Source: Lichenicola cladoniae
Lineage (GTDB): Bacteria > Pseudomonadota > Alphaproteobacteria > Acetobacterales > Acetobacteraceae
DNA length: 64,000 nt
Direction of reading: 5' to 3'
Assembly: GCF_013201075.1 (NCBI RefSeq)
Contig: NZ_CP053708.1
Location: 611,001 to 675,000 of the forward strand
The translations under genes were made by a program, and so were the position numbers. Positions 29,898-40,132 of this stretch are shown here, piece by piece. The notes below the pieces were generated by a model, which worked only from the letters and a program-made list of their open reading frames with translations, had not been told where the DNA came from and did no database searches. Positions within the stretch are counted from its first letter, which is position 1; each line of letters begins with the position of its first letter.

Positions 29898-30233
29898 ATG
29901 GCTGCGCGGCGACGACCGGACACAAGGCCTGCACCCGCCGCAGCGCCGCGTATCGAGCTCCATGTCCAGGACAAGCCCTTGCCCAGCCAGCCAGACAACA
30001 CCTCCGATATCCAGGCTGCCTTGTACGAGGCGCGTGACGAGGTTGGCCGCCTGCGTCAGCACGGCGCGTCGGACCTCGAGATCGCCCGGTCCGCGATTGC
30101 CGATTTCCTGCGTCACCTCCCGTCCCATGTGTTCGAGGAGGCCAACCACCACACGGGTGAACCGCTGAACCATGCGCTGGCGCACGCGGTCGAGGCTGTC
30201 GCTCTGGATGACGATCAAGGCGTGGTCGGGTAG
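29898..30233 (+). CDS. Hypothetical protein, 111 residues
   Basis: Basic Arg/Pro/Ala-rich start followed by a charged helical part (YEARDEVGRLRQHGASDLEIARSAI). Third-position GC is high in this frame and supports coding more than the antisense frame does. It is divergent from the SDR gene. No family recognised. Confidence 0.4.
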   Translation: MAARRRPDTRPAPAAAPRIELHVQDKPLPSQPDNTSDIQAALYEARDEVGRLRQHGASDLEIARSAIADFLRHLPSHVFEEANHHTGEPLNHALAHAVEAVALDDDQGVVG

Positions 30234-30308
30234 CGACCGCACCCCTGCCGTGTGCAGCTTGGCGACGTCCTGGCTCTCCCCGGCGACCGGGATGAGCTAG
30301 GCTGCACT

Positions 30309-30479
30309 ATGACAGTCTACAAACCGATCCTGACAGTCGGCCTTCTGCTTTGCCTCGGGGGCTGCGGCCTGTTCGCAGCTCCATGTCGCATCGCCTCGGC
30401 CGGGCTCGATATCATTCCGGTCGCCGGGCATGTCCTGGCGACGCCGACCAACGGGTGCGCGGCGGCGATCGATCCATAG
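30309..30479 (+). CDS. Small lipoprotein, DUF6726-like
   Basis: 56 residues. Lipoprotein signal with lipobox LCLGGC (modified cysteine about residue 18), then APCRIASAGLDIIPVAGHVLA and a C-terminal cysteine. This short CGLFAAPCR..PVVGH layout matches the DUF6726 family of small proteobacterial lipoproteins. The in-frame sequence upstream of ATG 30309 lacks a signal. Function unknown; membrane-attached in the periplasm. Confidence 0.65.
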   Translation: MTVYKPILTVGLLLCLGGCGLFAAPCRIASAGLDIIPVAGHVLATPTNGCAAAIDP

Positions 30480-30666
30480 GAATCGTATCGATCGGTCGCG
30501 ACCTTCCTGGTCAAGCACGCGGCCGTTCCGGGCGAACATCAACGCCGGCAGTGAAGACCACGCACGCGCCGCGTCAAATGGCGGGATGCGGTGTCATTCC
30601 GGCAGGATCGGAATTATCCGGCGTCCAGGCTGCCGTCGATGACCGGAGCGCCGACGCGCCGGATCA

Positions 30667-31866
30667 TCAATGTTCGAACTGCTTTGCCGTCACGGTTCCG
30701 GTGCGACCGGAGAAATGCTTGATGACGTAGTTCGACAAGGCCGCCAGCTCCTCGTGGGTGTAGGCGCCTGTGAAGCCGTGCATGAACATCAGACCCTGGT
30801 CGGTCTGCAGTTCCGACCCATGCTCCAGCGTCTGCACGATATTGGTGCCGGCCGGATCGCCGAGACTATGGTCACCGCTCAGCGCCGCCCACGACGATTG
30901 CCGGCCGGTGCCATCGGGCAGATGGCATCCGGCACAGGCCTGGGCGAATATATGCGCGCCCAGTGCATCGTCGGTCGATGCGTCGGCGTGCAACGAGACC
31001 GGAACGACTGCCGGTCCGTCTGCTCTCGCCGGCACGTCACGCAGATAGGTGACCATTGCGTGCAGGTCGTCGTCCGTCATGTAGCGGAGGCTGTTCTGCA
31101 CCGCCTCCGCCATCGGTCCGGATGCCGGCCCATGCCCCGGTGCCTGGCCTTCGTGCAGATACTGGACCAGCTGGTCGTCGCTCCAGCTGCCGATGCCATG
31201 GGTCTTGTCGCTGGTGAGGTTGTAGGCGAGCCAACCCACCTGTTCCGCGCCGGCGAGCTGGCGGCTGCTCAATCCCTGCATGAAATTGCGTAGCGTGTGG
31301 CACTGCGCGCAGTGGCCAAGCGCCTCGACCAGGTAAGCGCCCCGGTTCCAGGCATCGGACTTGCCGTCGACCGGCTGGAAACGGTGGTTCGGGTTGTTCA
31401 GCATGTTCCAGCCGATCATCAGCCAGCGCTGGTTGAACGGGAAGTTCATCCGGTTGGCCGGCATGGCCGCGTCGATCGGCGGCAGCGAGAACAGATAGGC
31501 CTTGATCGCCAACGCGTCGGCGCGGGTCATCAGGGTGTACGAGTTGTACGGCATGGCCGGATACAAATGCCTGCCGCCGCGGCCGATGCCATGATGCAGC
31601 ATCTCCACCCACTCGTCGTCGGTATAGCGCCCGATCCCGACATCGCGGTCGGGCGTGATGTTGGCCGAAAACAGGACGCCGAACGGCAGGTCGAACTCAC
31701 GGCCGCCGGTCCAGGCCTGCCGTCCCGGCGCCGAATGGCAGGCCGCACAATCGGCGGCCCGGGTCAGGTATTCGCCACGCTGGAGCAGGGTCTGCTCGGC
31801 CGCATGAGCGACGGGAACGCCGCCGGCCAGCAGGGCCAGCAGCGGAAGAAGTACGCGACGCATCAC
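30667..31866 (-). CDS. Tri-haem cytochrome c subunit of a periplasmic dehydrogenase
   Basis: 399 residues with a signal peptide (to about residue 22). Three CxxCH haem sites: CAACH, CAQCH and CAGCH. The layout is that of the acetic-acid-bacteria alcohol/aldehyde dehydrogenase cytochrome subunit, which passes electrons from a dehydrogenase to ubiquinone at the outer face of the inner membrane. It follows the molybdenum subunit gene by three bases on the same strand, so the three genes form one operon and probably one complex. Confidence 0.93.
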   Translation of the reverse strand: MMRRVLLPLLALLAGGVPVAHAAEQTLLQRGEYLTRAADCAACHSAPGRQAWTGGREFDLPFGVLFSANITPDRDVGIGRYTDDEWVEMLHHGIGRGGRHLYPAMPYNSYTLMTRADALAIKAYLFSLPPIDAAMPANRMNFPFNQRWLMIGWNMLNNPNHRFQPVDGKSDAWNRGAYLVEALGHCAQCHTLRNFMQGLSSRQLAGAEQVGWLAYNLTSDKTHGIGSWSDDQLVQYLHEGQAPGHGPASGPMAEAVQNSLRYMTDDDLHAMVTYLRDVPARADGPAVVPVSLHADASTDDALGAHIFAQACAGCHLPDGTGRQSSWAALSGDHSLGDPAGTNIVQTLEHGSELQTDQGLMFMHGFTGAYTHEELAALSNYVIKHFSGRTGTVTAKQFEH

Positions 31867-31869
31867 TCT

Positions 31870-34050
31870 CTAAGCCTCGTTCAGCTGGCCGGTCGCGAAC
31901 GGGATGCGCCTGAGCCGCCGTCCGGTGGCGGCGAAGATCGCATTGGCCAGGGCAGGTGCCGCGGCGACCGTGCCGGTCTCGCCGATGCCGCCGATCGAGC
32001 CGGTCGGGTTGTGCACGATGTGCACGTCGATCGCCGGTGCCTCGTTGATCCGCATCATCCGGTAGTCATGGAAGTTCGATTGCTGGACACGACCTTTTTC
32101 GATGGTGATCTCGTTGTAGAGTGCCGCGGTCAGGCCGAATATGATCCCGCCCTGCACCTGCGCCTTGACCGTGTCGGGATTGACCACCGGGCCGCAATCG
32201 AGCGCCACGGTGACGCGCTTGACCTGCACCTCGCCCTTCGCGGTGACGACAACCTCAGCGACGGTGGCCATGATGGTGCCGAACGCGACCTGCAGCGCGA
32301 CCCCGCGTCCGCTGCCGGTGGGGAGTGCAGAACCCCAGCCGGATTTCTCGACCGCAAGATCGAGCACTGCGCGCGTCCGATGATCGTCCGCCGGCAACAG
32401 GGCGCGGCGGAACTCTACCGGATCCTTCGAGGCCAGGGCGGCAAGTTCGTCGATCACGCTCTCGACCACGAACACGTTGTGCGTCGGGCCGACGCCCCGC
32501 CACCACAGCGTGGTCACCTCGTTCGGCTCGTGCCGCACGTATTCGGTTTTCTGTGCCGGAAACCGGTAGGGCGTCTCGGTCGCACCCTCGACCGCGTCCG
32601 GATCGAGCTTGCCGTCCATCTTCATGCCCGGCGGTGCCCAGCGCGCCATCACCGACGAGCCGGTCACACGATGCGACCATCCGGTCACCTTGCCATCCGC
32701 ATCCAGCCCGGCCGAGATCCGGTCGTAATAGTAGGGCCGATACAGATCGTGCTGGATGTCCTCCTCGCGGGTCCAGATCAGCTTGACCGGATAGCTCACA
32801 TGCCGGGCGATCCGCGCCGCCTGCGTGATGCTGTCCACGTCCAGCCGGCGCCCGAACGCACCGCCGATGATCTGGCTGTGCACCTTCACGGTCCCGATCG
32901 GCAGGCCGGTCTCCTTGGCCACGGTCGCCTGGGCGCGCACCGGAACCTGCGTGCCGACCCAGACGTCGGCGCCGTCCGGCCGCACATGCAGCGTGGTGTT
33001 GATCGGCTCCATCGGCGCATGCGCCAGGAACGGCAGCTGATAGACTACGTCCAGCTTCTTGACGGACGCGCCGATGACCGACGCTACATCGCCCTCGTCC
33101 TTGGCAACCACGCCCTCGGTCTTGGAGGCCGTGTCGAGCCGCTCGATCACCAGCTTCATGCCGGTCGCGGCGTTCGGCCCCTCGTCCCATTGCGCGGCGG
33201 CAGCCTGCAGTCCCTGCTTGGCCGCCCACATGTGGTCGCCGATCACCGCGATCACGTCGTCGAGCGCCACTACGTCGCGCACGCCCTTGACCGCACGCGC
33301 CGCTGCCTCGTTGAACGATTTAAGCTTGCCGCCCTTCACCGGGCAGGCGCTCACCGTGCCGATGCCCATGCCGGGGATCTTGACGTCGATGCCGTAAATG
33401 GCGGTGCCGTCCACCTTGGGCGGCGTGTCGAGCCGGCGCGGCGCGGTGCCGATCAGCTTGAACGCAGACTGTTCCTTAATCGGCACGTCCGTCGGCACCG
33501 GTAGCAGTGCGGCCGCATCGACCAGCGCGCCGTAACCCAGCGTCCGGCCGGACGCCGCATGCGTCACCACCGCCCGCGATGCCGAGCATGATCCAGGATC
33601 GACGCTCCACTGCTGTGCCGCCGCCTGGATCAGCAAGGTGCGGCCGACCGCGCCCGCTTCACGCAGGCGCTTCCAGTCGCCACGGATCGACGCGGAGCCG
33701 CCGGTCGCCTGCTCGCCCAGCAACGGGTCGGTGTAGGCGCTGGCATCGGGTGGGGCTGCCATCGGCGTGACCTGATCGAGCCCGACCTCGAGTTCCTCGG
33801 CGATCAGCATGCAGGCGGAGGTCCATATCCCCTGTCCGAATTCCGCATTTGGCATGATCAGCGTGACCAGGCCCTGGCGATCGATGCGGATGAAGGCGTT
33901 CGGCGCGAAACCCTCCGCGACTGTCGCCGGCACGGTCGTGGCCGCCCCGGCAACGCCGGGGGAGAAACCGGGCAGGCGCAGGCCGAGCATCAGGCCGCCC
34001 GCGGCGAGCCCGGTCTGGATGACGACCCGGCGCGACAGCATGGCGTTCAT
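31870..34050 (-). CDS. Molybdopterin subunit, isoquinoline 1-oxidoreductase/aldehyde dehydrogenase type
   Basis: 726 residues of the xanthine dehydrogenase family, IorB/AldH branch. Twin-arginine-type start (SRRVVIQTG, then a hydrophobic stretch) fits export of the folded complex. Motifs: [28 protein letters not shown] at the cofactor, [13 protein letters not shown], and the catalytic glutamate in [15 protein letters not shown]. It hydroxylates an aldehyde or N-heterocycle; the substrate is unproven. ATG 34050 overlaps the 2Fe-2S subunit stop (ATGA); the longer open frame beyond it is antisense-like read-through. Confidence 0.92.
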   Translation of the reverse strand: MNAMLSRRVVIQTGLAAGGLMLGLRLPGFSPGVAGAATTVPATVAEGFAPNAFIRIDRQGLVTLIMPNAEFGQGIWTSACMLIAEELEVGLDQVTPMAAPPDASAYTDPLLGEQATGGSASIRGDWKRLREAGAVGRTLLIQAAAQQWSVDPGSCSASRAVVTHAASGRTLGYGALVDAAALLPVPTDVPIKEQSAFKLIGTAPRRLDTPPKVDGTAIYGIDVKIPGMGIGTVSACPVKGGKLKSFNEAAARAVKGVRDVVALDDVIAVIGDHMWAAKQGLQAAAAQWDEGPNAATGMKLVIERLDTASKTEGVVAKDEGDVASVIGASVKKLDVVYQLPFLAHAPMEPINTTLHVRPDGADVWVGTQVPVRAQATVAKETGLPIGTVKVHSQIIGGAFGRRLDVDSITQAARIARHVSYPVKLIWTREEDIQHDLYRPYYYDRISAGLDADGKVTGWSHRVTGSSVMARWAPPGMKMDGKLDPDAVEGATETPYRFPAQKTEYVRHEPNEVTTLWWRGVGPTHNVFVVESVIDELAALASKDPVEFRRALLPADDHRTRAVLDLAVEKSGWGSALPTGSGRGVALQVAFGTIMATVAEVVVTAKGEVQVKRVTVALDCGPVVNPDTVKAQVQGGIIFGLTAALYNEITIEKGRVQQSNFHDYRMMRINEAPAIDVHIVHNPTGSIGGIGETGTVAAAPALANAIFAATGRRLRRIPFATGQLNEA

Positions 34051-34523
34051 CCGGGCTGACCCACGGCAGCACCGGCCTCGGCCGCCTGATGGATCGCCTC
34101 CCGGATGCGGACGTAGGTGCCGCAGCGACAGATATTGCCGGACATCGCCTGGTCGATCTCGGCATCCGTCGGGCTGGGCGTCACATCCAGCAGCGCAGTC
34201 GCCGACATGATCTGTCCGGACTGGCAGTAGCCGCACTGCACCACTTCGGACGCCAGCCACGCCTGCTGCACCTTGGCACCGGTCGGCGTCTGGCCGATTG
34301 CCTCGATGGTCGTCACCGGCTGCGCGCCGACCTGTCCGATTGGATAGAGGCAGGAACGAACCGGTTTGCCTGAGACGTGAACCGTACAAGCGCCGCACTG
34401 GGCAATGCCGCAGCCGAACTTGGTGCCGGACAACCCGATCACGTCCCGGATGACCCACAACAACGGCATGTCTTCCGTGACGTCGACCTGATGGGAAGCG
34501 CCATTGACCGTTACAGTAATCAT
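34047..34523 (-). CDS. 2Fe-2S subunit of the molybdenum dehydrogenase
   Basis: 158 residues. The plant-type ferredoxin cluster is CGIAQCGAC plus a later cysteine (RSCLYP), and the second cluster is CGYCQSGQI with CRC in GNICRCGTY. It shuttles electrons from molybdopterin to the cytochrome. Start chosen at 34523 (MITVTVNG); upstream in-frame ATGs would add about 10-20 residues. First gene of the three-gene operon. Confidence 0.93.
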   Translation of the reverse strand: MITVTVNGASHQVDVTEDMPLLWVIRDVIGLSGTKFGCGIAQCGACTVHVSGKPVRSCLYPIGQVGAQPVTTIEAIGQTPTGAKVQQAWLASEVVQCGYCQSGQIMSATALLDVTPSPTDAEIDQAMSGNICRCGTYVRIREAIHQAAEAGAAVGQPG

Positions 34524-34586
34524 TTCAGAGTGGTTCCCGTATCGGAATGGCATCGAGACGATAGAGCGAATTATAACAGAGATCAA

Positions 34587-35121
34587 ACCTGAGAGATCGT
34601 TATATCCGGACGAAGCTTACGGTCTGGCGGAGCTGGTAGATTTGATGGTGATCGAGACGACACGCCGGAACTAAATTGTTCCGATGGTGACATTGAACTG
34701 CAGGAAAATAAAATATCTAAAAAAGTATGCACGCGAAAAATCCGATGTGAACCAGGAGAAAACCACAAAATCGATAAAGCTGTTCGGGCAGAGCAGGATC
34801 GACTCGAAGAAGCGAGCGGGAGCGATCAGGTAGGTTTCATCACGGTTGAGGCTCGATCAGGCTTGATCGCAGTCAAAGCCATGAGTTTCGTTCGTCAGCC
34901 GCTTCACCGAAGCCATCATGTCAAGATACCCGAGCCGCCGTCGGTGCGATCGAATACTCGTGCGATGCAGGTTTTGCTGGAAGACGATCGGTTGAGCGTT
35001 CCTGGCTCCAAAACTCTTGTAGAATGAGTCGCCACTATCCTGAGACGTAGCAAACGGCATGATGATTTTCATGAAGGGCCGTGGCGGGTGGAGGCGCGAT
35101 CCTGCGCGCCTCCCGAGGCGT
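34587..35121. other. AT-richer intergenic region
   Basis: 535 bases of clearly lower GC than the surroundings. Its left part must hold the promoter of the molybdenum dehydrogenase operon. A 71-codon frame on the minus strand (35072-34857) starts MKIIMPFATSQDSG but has no ribosome-binding site and no family, so I do not call it. No RNA gene or repeat recognised. Confidence 0.4.
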
Positions 35122-35802
35122 CTATCGGGCAAGCGCCCGCAGCAGCGTTTTCGCCGCGGGTCCTGACGAAGCAGGGTTCTGACCAGTGATCAGAAGGCCA
35201 TCGATAACAACATAGGAGCCCCAGTCCACACCTTTGGAGTAGAGGCCGCCTTTGGCCTTGAGTTCGTCCTCGACCAGGAAGGGTACCACCTTGGTCAGGC
35301 CGACGCCCTCTTCCTCGGTATTCGTGAACCCGGTGACCTTCCTGCCCTCGACCAGGGGCTTGCCGTCCGGGGTCCTTGCATGACGGAGGACGCCGGGTGC
35401 GTGGCAGACCAGCGCAACAGGCTTGCCGGCGCCAAGGAACGATTCGATCAGCGCGATCGAGTTCCGGTCCTCTGCAAGATCCCACATCGGACCGTGCCCG
35501 CCCGGATAGAACACCGTGTCGAAGTCCGCCTGGGACACGCTATCGAGGCGCACCGTCGCCGCAAGTTGGACATTGGCTGCCGCGTCGGCTTCGAAGCGCC
35601 GGGTCAGGTCGGTCTGGAACGATGGTTCGGCGCTTTTGGGATCGAGCGGCGGCTGGCCGCCCTTCGGCGAGGCCATTACGATCTCCACGCCGGCATCCTT
35701 GAACACGTAGTAGGGTGCCGCGAGTTCCTCGAGCCAGAACCCGGTCTTGCGCCCGGTGTCGCCGAGCTGATCGTGGGACGTCAGGACCATCAGGATCTTC
35801 AT
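35122..35802 (-). CDS. DJ-1/PfpI family protein (class I glutamine amidotransferase-like)
   Basis: 226 residues. The conserved glutamate lies in KTGFWLEEL, and the nucleophile-elbow cysteine in ALVCHAPGVL with an adjacent histidine. This is the Hsp31/glyoxalase III-like branch, which can detoxify methylglyoxal or act as chaperone or deglycase. Start 35802 is preceded by AGGAACC. A TetR-type operator lies 36 bases upstream and matches the one before the neighbouring tetR gene, so the two are probably induced together by a reactive electrophile. Confidence 0.88.
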   Translation of the reverse strand: MKILMVLTSHDQLGDTGRKTGFWLEELAAPYYVFKDAGVEIVMASPKGGQPPLDPKSAEPSFQTDLTRRFEADAAANVQLAATVRLDSVSQADFDTVFYPGGHGPMWDLAEDRNSIALIESFLGAGKPVALVCHAPGVLRHARTPDGKPLVEGRKVTGFTNTEEEGVGLTKVVPFLVEDELKAKGGLYSKGVDWGSYVVIDGLLITGQNPASSGPAAKTLLRALAR

Positions 35803-35837
35803 GTTATGGTTCCTATAGCAGCGAGTTATTGACAGAG

Positions 35838-35852
35838 TAGACCGGTCGGCTA
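35838..35852. promoter_or_regulatory. Putative TetR operator before the DJ-1/PfpI gene
   Basis: TAGACCGGTCGGCTA, one base different from the site upstream of the tetR gene (36533-36547). It is 36 bases before the DJ-1 start codon, overlapping the expected promoter. Confidence 0.7.
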
Positions 35853-35900
35853 ACGGCAGGGGACACGTCGCTCAATTCGCCGAGCAATGCAGCTTCCTGA

Positions 35901-36512
35901 TTACAGAGGAAGATGGAGGATCTGGCGGGTCGTTGTCAGCGCCGTCGCAAACGGTTGGCGATCGCGACCGATCTTGACCATGACGCTGGCTCCCAGCCAG
36001 AGCTGATAGAGGCTTTGGGCGACGCCATCGGGATCCCCCTGGATCGATAGCGATCCCTCCGCGACACCGGTAGCGATCGCCGCACTCAGGCGACCGATGA
36101 TCCCGGAGGTGCCCCGCTTCATCGTCAGGCGCATGGCTTCGGACAGGTCTGCGACTTCGGCCCCCAGCTTTACGGCAAGACACCGGCCCTGGCAGTCGAG
36201 GAAGGATTGCGCGTCCTGCCATTGCTGCCAGTAGTTCATCAGGCGTTGCGCCATGGTCAGTCCAGGCTGGCCGAGCGTCTCGTCGATCTCGGACAGGTAG
36301 TTCTCGAAATAGCTGGCGAGCACGGCTTCGCCGAACGCGTCTTTCGAGCCGAAATAGTGGTAGAACGAGCCCTTCGGCACTCCGGCCGCCACCAGGATCT
36401 CGGTGAGGCCGACAGCGGAAAAGCCCTTGGCGGCCATCAGTCGCTGACCGGTTGCCAGGATGCCCTGCCGAACGTCGACGGTGTTCTGCTGAAGGAGGGG
36501 TGGTGGGCTCAT
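35901..36512 (-). CDS. TetR/AcrR-family regulator
   Basis: 203 residues. N-terminal helix-turn-helix: GILATGQRLMAAKGF, VGLTEILVAAGVPKGSFYHYF, then the helical ligand domain with a TetR_C-type ending. Start ATG 36512 gives MSPPPLLQQNTVDV; a longer open frame upstream crosses the operator and is rejected. Two near-identical 15-base sites point to repression of itself and of the downstream DJ-1/PfpI gene. Confidence 0.9.
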   Translation of the reverse strand: MSPPPLLQQNTVDVRQGILATGQRLMAAKGFSAVGLTEILVAAGVPKGSFYHYFGSKDAFGEAVLASYFENYLSEIDETLGQPGLTMAQRLMNYWQQWQDAQSFLDCQGRCLAVKLGAEVADLSEAMRLTMKRGTSGIIGRLSAAIATGVAEGSLSIQGDPDGVAQSLYQLWLGASVMVKIGRDRQPFATALTTTRQILHLPL

Positions 36513-36532
36513 GACCGCTGTAGAGCACGGAA

Positions 36533-36547
36533 TAGACCGGTCGTCTA
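36533..36547. promoter_or_regulatory. Putative TetR operator before tetR
   Basis: TAGACCGGTCGTCTA: arms TAGAC and GTCTA are perfect inverted repeats around CGGTC, 21 bases before the tetR start. It resembles operators of NemR-like TetR repressors, which contain TAGACC and GGTCTA halves. Confidence 0.72.
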
Positions 36548-36677
36548 GGATAGGACGGAGGACTAGTGCGTGTAGATAGCCCGACGGCTTGAGCCGTGTC
36601 GGGATGCTCCTTCGAGGCCCCGATCCCGTCAAGACGATCGACGAGACTGGAAACGCCCGGTAGTTCATTGTTTTGAT

Positions 36678-36752
<75 letters not shown>

Positions 36753-36890
36753 AGCTTGGCGCCGTATACAAAACCCTGGGCTCCACTGCAACATGCCGCC
36801 TCACCGCTCCGTCCTGCGTTGTCAGTCTGCTTTTCGGTTGGCCTCCATCCTGGCGGCCGACCTTTGTCCTGTTCGAGGCGATACGACCGC

Positions 36891-38423
36891 ATGACGACCG
36901 ACACCTCTCCGCCCGCTCACGGCGCGCCAACCAACCCGGCTCCGGGTGCGCCAAAACGACGCGGACTGGGGCGACGCCTGCCGAAAGGGTTCAAGTTCGG
37001 CGTCGCCAAGACGAAGCGGCCCTCACTGCGGCTGCACGTGCTGGACGGCCTGTCGGAGTGCCCGAGCTGCGGCTTCTTCCAGCAGGTTCCGCGTCTTCAG
37101 CCGGGCCAAGTGGCCGACTGCAAGCGATGCCACGGGCAGATCGGCCGACGCCGGACCAATCCACCCGTCTCTACGCCGCTTGCCTTCTGCTTGGCTTCGG
37201 CGGTCCTCTATTTCGTCGCCATCACCCACTCCCTGCTCACCTTCGACCTCTACGGCCGCACCCGGACGGTCTCGCTGCTGACCGGGCCGGGCGAGCTATG
37301 GCGCGAGGGCTGGGGACCGGTAGGCGTCCTGGTGCTTCTGGCGACCGTCGTCATACCGCCGATCGTGATCGGGCTGATGCTCGCGATTCTGACCGCCGCA
37401 TCGCGTCCGAAGCTGCCGCGCTGGGCGCCCGGACTGATGCGGCGCTACGAGCGGCTGCGTCCCTGGTCGATGATCGAGGTCTATATGCTCGGGGTGTTCG
37501 TCGCCTACACCAAGCTGATCGACCTCGCCCATATCGAGGTCGGCGTTGCCGTCTATGCGCTGGCGGGCCTGATGCTGACGATGGCGGCGACGGACTCGAC
37601 GCTGGATGTCGAGCGGGTGTGGCACAAGCGGCCGGTCGCCCGCTTTGCCCGTCGCGCGGATGGTACCCGGGTGATCATTTCGACCGTGGATGCTTCCGAA
37701 ATGGTATTGCCGCCGGCGCGACGGATCGTCAGCTGCACATCGTGCGGCCTGGTCTGCGCCGCCGATTACGACATCCCGCAGGAGCGCGTGCTCGGAAACT
37801 GCCCGCGGTGCCAGGCGAAGGTACGGCGTCGCAAGCCGCAGGGCGTGCTCCGCTGCATGCTGTTGACCGGCTCTGCGGTGATCCTCTACATCCCGGCGAA
37901 TCTGTACCCTGTGATGACCATCATCCAGGTTGGCCGTGGCGGCGGCCACACCATTCTCGCCGGCGTGCGCGAGCTGTATGAAGCCCACATGCTGCCACTG
38001 GCACTTCTAGTGTTCTTTGCCAGCATCACCGTGCCGGTCCTGAAGATCGTCGGTCTCACGATGATGGCCTGGTGCACCTGGCGTGGGTCCGCCACCCGCC
38101 TGATCGATCGGGGTCGGCTGTTCCGGATCATCGACGCGATCGGCCGCTGGTCGATGATCGACGTGTTCATGATATCGATCCTGGTGGCGATCGTGCATCT
38201 CGGCCGGCTTGCCAACATCAGCGCCGAGCCCGGTGTCTTCGCGTTTGCCTCCGTGGTCGTGCTGACCATATTCGCCGCCGACTGCTTCGACCCGCGCCTG
38301 ATGTGGGATGCAGCCGGCATGAACGGTGTCCTGCTGGCAAAGAATGCCACGGGACCGAAGACAACGCAGGGCGGCGGACGACAGTCCGTCCTCCCCTCCG
38401 CAACGGAGTCTGTCGGCGCGTGA
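36891..38423 (+). CDS. pqiA: Paraquat-inducible protein A family (PqiA)
   Basis: 510 residues. Two copies of the PqiA unit, each with a cysteine-pair zinc-ribbon-like segment (CPSCGFFQQV..CKRCHG and CTSCGLVCAAD..CPRCQ) followed by membrane helices. PqiA is the inner membrane partner of the PqiB MCE tunnel in lipid transport between membranes. ATG 36891 starts MTTDTSPP; the frame is open upstream through the tRNA, which is not coding. The stop overlaps the GTG start of pqiB. Confidence 0.9.
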   Translation: MTTDTSPPAHGAPTNPAPGAPKRRGLGRRLPKGFKFGVAKTKRPSLRLHVLDGLSECPSCGFFQQVPRLQPGQVADCKRCHGQIGRRRTNPPVSTPLAFCLASAVLYFVAITHSLLTFDLYGRTRTVSLLTGPGELWREGWGPVGVLVLLATVVIPPIVIGLMLAILTAASRPKLPRWAPGLMRRYERLRPWSMIEVYMLGVFVAYTKLIDLAHIEVGVAVYALAGLMLTMAATDSTLDVERVWHKRPVARFARRADGTRVIISTVDASEMVLPPARRIVSCTSCGLVCAADYDIPQERVLGNCPRCQAKVRRRKPQGVLRCMLLTGSAVILYIPANLYPVMTIIQVGRGGGHTILAGVRELYEAHMLPLALLVFFASITVPVLKIVGLTMMAWCTWRGSATRLIDRGRLFRIIDAIGRWSMIDVFMISILVAIVHLGRLANISAEPGVFAFASVVVLTIFAADCFDPRLMWDAAGMNGVLLAKNATGPKTTQGGGRQSVLPSATESVGA

Positions 38424-40132
38424 GTGGACAACATGAACAGCCGGACCGGCCGAGCCCTTCGTCAGGAACGCACGACGACCAGGTCTCCGAAGCGACCGTT
38501 CGGCCGGCGCGATTCTCCCTGATCTGGCTCATCCCGATCGTGGTACTGGCGATCGCCGCCTATCTCGGCTGGCAGACGCTGTCTCGGCGTGGCCCGGAAA
38601 TCACGCTGGAGTTCCAGACCGCGGACGGGCTGACCGCCGGCCAGACGCAGGTCAAGGAAAAGGCGGTGGCCCTTGGGACCGTAGAGAGCATTCGGCTCTC
38701 GAACGACCTCAAGCGTGTCGAGATCGGGGTGCGCATGAACGCACAGGCGGCACCGTTCCTGACCAGCAACGCACAGTTCTGGGTGGTTCGGCCACGTCTG
38801 AGCGGTGCCAGCGTCTCGGGTCTCGATACACTGGTCTCGGGTGCCTACATCGCGGTCGATCCCGGGATGCCCGGCGGCAAACCGCAGGACCATTTCAAGG
38901 GTCTCGAATCACCGCCGGGCGTTCGCTCGGACGAGCCGGGCCGGACCTATACCCTCACCACCGGAAGCATCGGCTCGATCAGCCAGGGTGCGCCGGTCTT
39001 CTTCCGCGATGTCGTGGTCGGGGAGGTGCTCGGGTACACCATGCCGCCGGGCGGACGCGGGCTGATCCCGGTCCAGGTGTTCGTGCGCGAGCCGTTCGAC
39101 CATTATCTTCGCAACGATACCCGGTTCTGGAACGTCTCCGGCATCCGGGCGGACTTCTCCGGTGGCGGACTGCACATCCAGTTCGAGTCGTTGCAGGCGG
39201 TGCTGTCCGGCGGTGTCGCCTTCGGACTGCCGGAGCAACGGCGGGACAAGGAAGTGGCCGAGGCGCCCGACAAGGCGGTGTTCAAGCTTTATGACAGCCA
39301 GGAAGATGCCGATACCGCCGGCTACCGCGAAAGGCTGACCATGGTCAGCTACTTCAAGAGCTCGGTGAAAGGCCTGACACCCGGAAGCCCGGTCAACATG
39401 TTCGGCCTTCAGGTCGGCAACGTGACCCATGTGAAGCTGCAGCTCGATCCTCAGACCGGCAACGCGCAGGTGCGGGTGGAAATGGAGATCCAGCCGGAGC
39501 GCGTGTTCACCGACGACGAGATCAGTCACGGCTCGATGGTGGACGTGACCCAGGCCCTGGTGAACCGTGGGCTACGTGCGGAAACCGATAGCGGCAATCT
39601 TCTGACCGGATCGACCGTGATCTCGTTCGGTTTCGTGCCGAATGCCAAGCCCGAGAAGATCATGATGGAGGGCCGCGCGATCATCCTCCCGAGCAAATCC
39701 GGCGGCTTCAACGGGATCGTGGACTCGCTCTCGACGGTCGCCAGCAAGATCGCCGCGATGCCGCTCGAGCAGATCGGCGACAACCTGAACAACCTGCTGG
39801 CTCACACCGACAGCACGGTTAACGGGCCGGAACTGAAGCAGGCCCTGCAGCAGCTGACCGGAACGTTGAAGCACGTTCAGGATCTGGCGCAGCACGCGGA
39901 CCAGGGGCTGACGCCGCTGATGCAGAAGCTGCCAGGCATTTCGAACGACCTGCAGCAGGCAGTCAGCCATGCCAACTCCGTGCTGGCTTCCTATGGCGGC
40001 AATTCCGATTTCCACCGGAGCCTGCAGCAGACGCTCGACCAGCTGAACGAGACCGCGCGGTCGATCCGCCTGCTGGTCGATTACCTCAGTCGCCACCCCT
40101 CCTCGCTGCTGCTTGGCCGAGGCAAACCATGA
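38420..40132 (+). CDS. pqiB: PqiB-type MCE protein
   Basis: 570 residues with one N-terminal membrane anchor (SLIWLIPIVVLAIAAYLGW) and MCE domains: GLTAGQTQVKEKAVALG at the first, GSIGSISQGAPVFFRDVVVG in the second and GSPVNMFGLQVGNVTHV in the third. The C-terminus is a long helical coil (about 430-560). It forms a periplasmic lipid tunnel. The GTG at 38420 overlaps the pqiA stop (GTGA); no ATG fits better. Confidence 0.9.
   Translation: MSGQHEQPDRPSPSSGTHDDQVSEATVRPARFSLIWLIPIVVLAIAAYLGWQTLSRRGPEITLEFQTADGLTAGQTQVKEKAVALGTVESIRLSNDLKRVEIGVRMNAQAAPFLTSNAQFWVVRPRLSGASVSGLDTLVSGAYIAVDPGMPGGKPQDHFKGLESPPGVRSDEPGRTYTLTTGSIGSISQGAPVFFRDVVVGEVLGYTMPPGGRGLIPVQVFVREPFDHYLRNDTRFWNVSGIRADFSGGGLHIQFESLQAVLSGGVAFGLPEQRRDKEVAEAPDKAVFKLYDSQEDADTAGYRERLTMVSYFKSSVKGLTPGSPVNMFGLQVGNVTHVKLQLDPQTGNAQVRVEMEIQPERVFTDDEISHGSMVDVTQALVNRGLRAETDSGNLLTGSTVISFGFVPNAKPEKIMMEGRAIILPSKSGGFNGIVDSLSTVASKIAAMPLEQIGDNLNNLLAHTDSTVNGPELKQALQQLTGTLKHVQDLAQHADQGLTPLMQKLPGISNDLQQAVSHANSVLASYGGNSDFHRSLQQTLDQLNETARSIRLLVDYLSRHPSSLLLGRGKP

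Noticed and set aside
31297-33504. 735-codon plus-strand frame opposite the dehydrogenase genes
   Set aside because: Antisense of the cytochrome and molybdopterin genes with intact motifs; no start signal.
34857-35072. 71-codon minus-strand frame after the DJ-1 gene
   Set aside because: No start signal, no family and unusual composition; kept only as a remark on the intergenic region.
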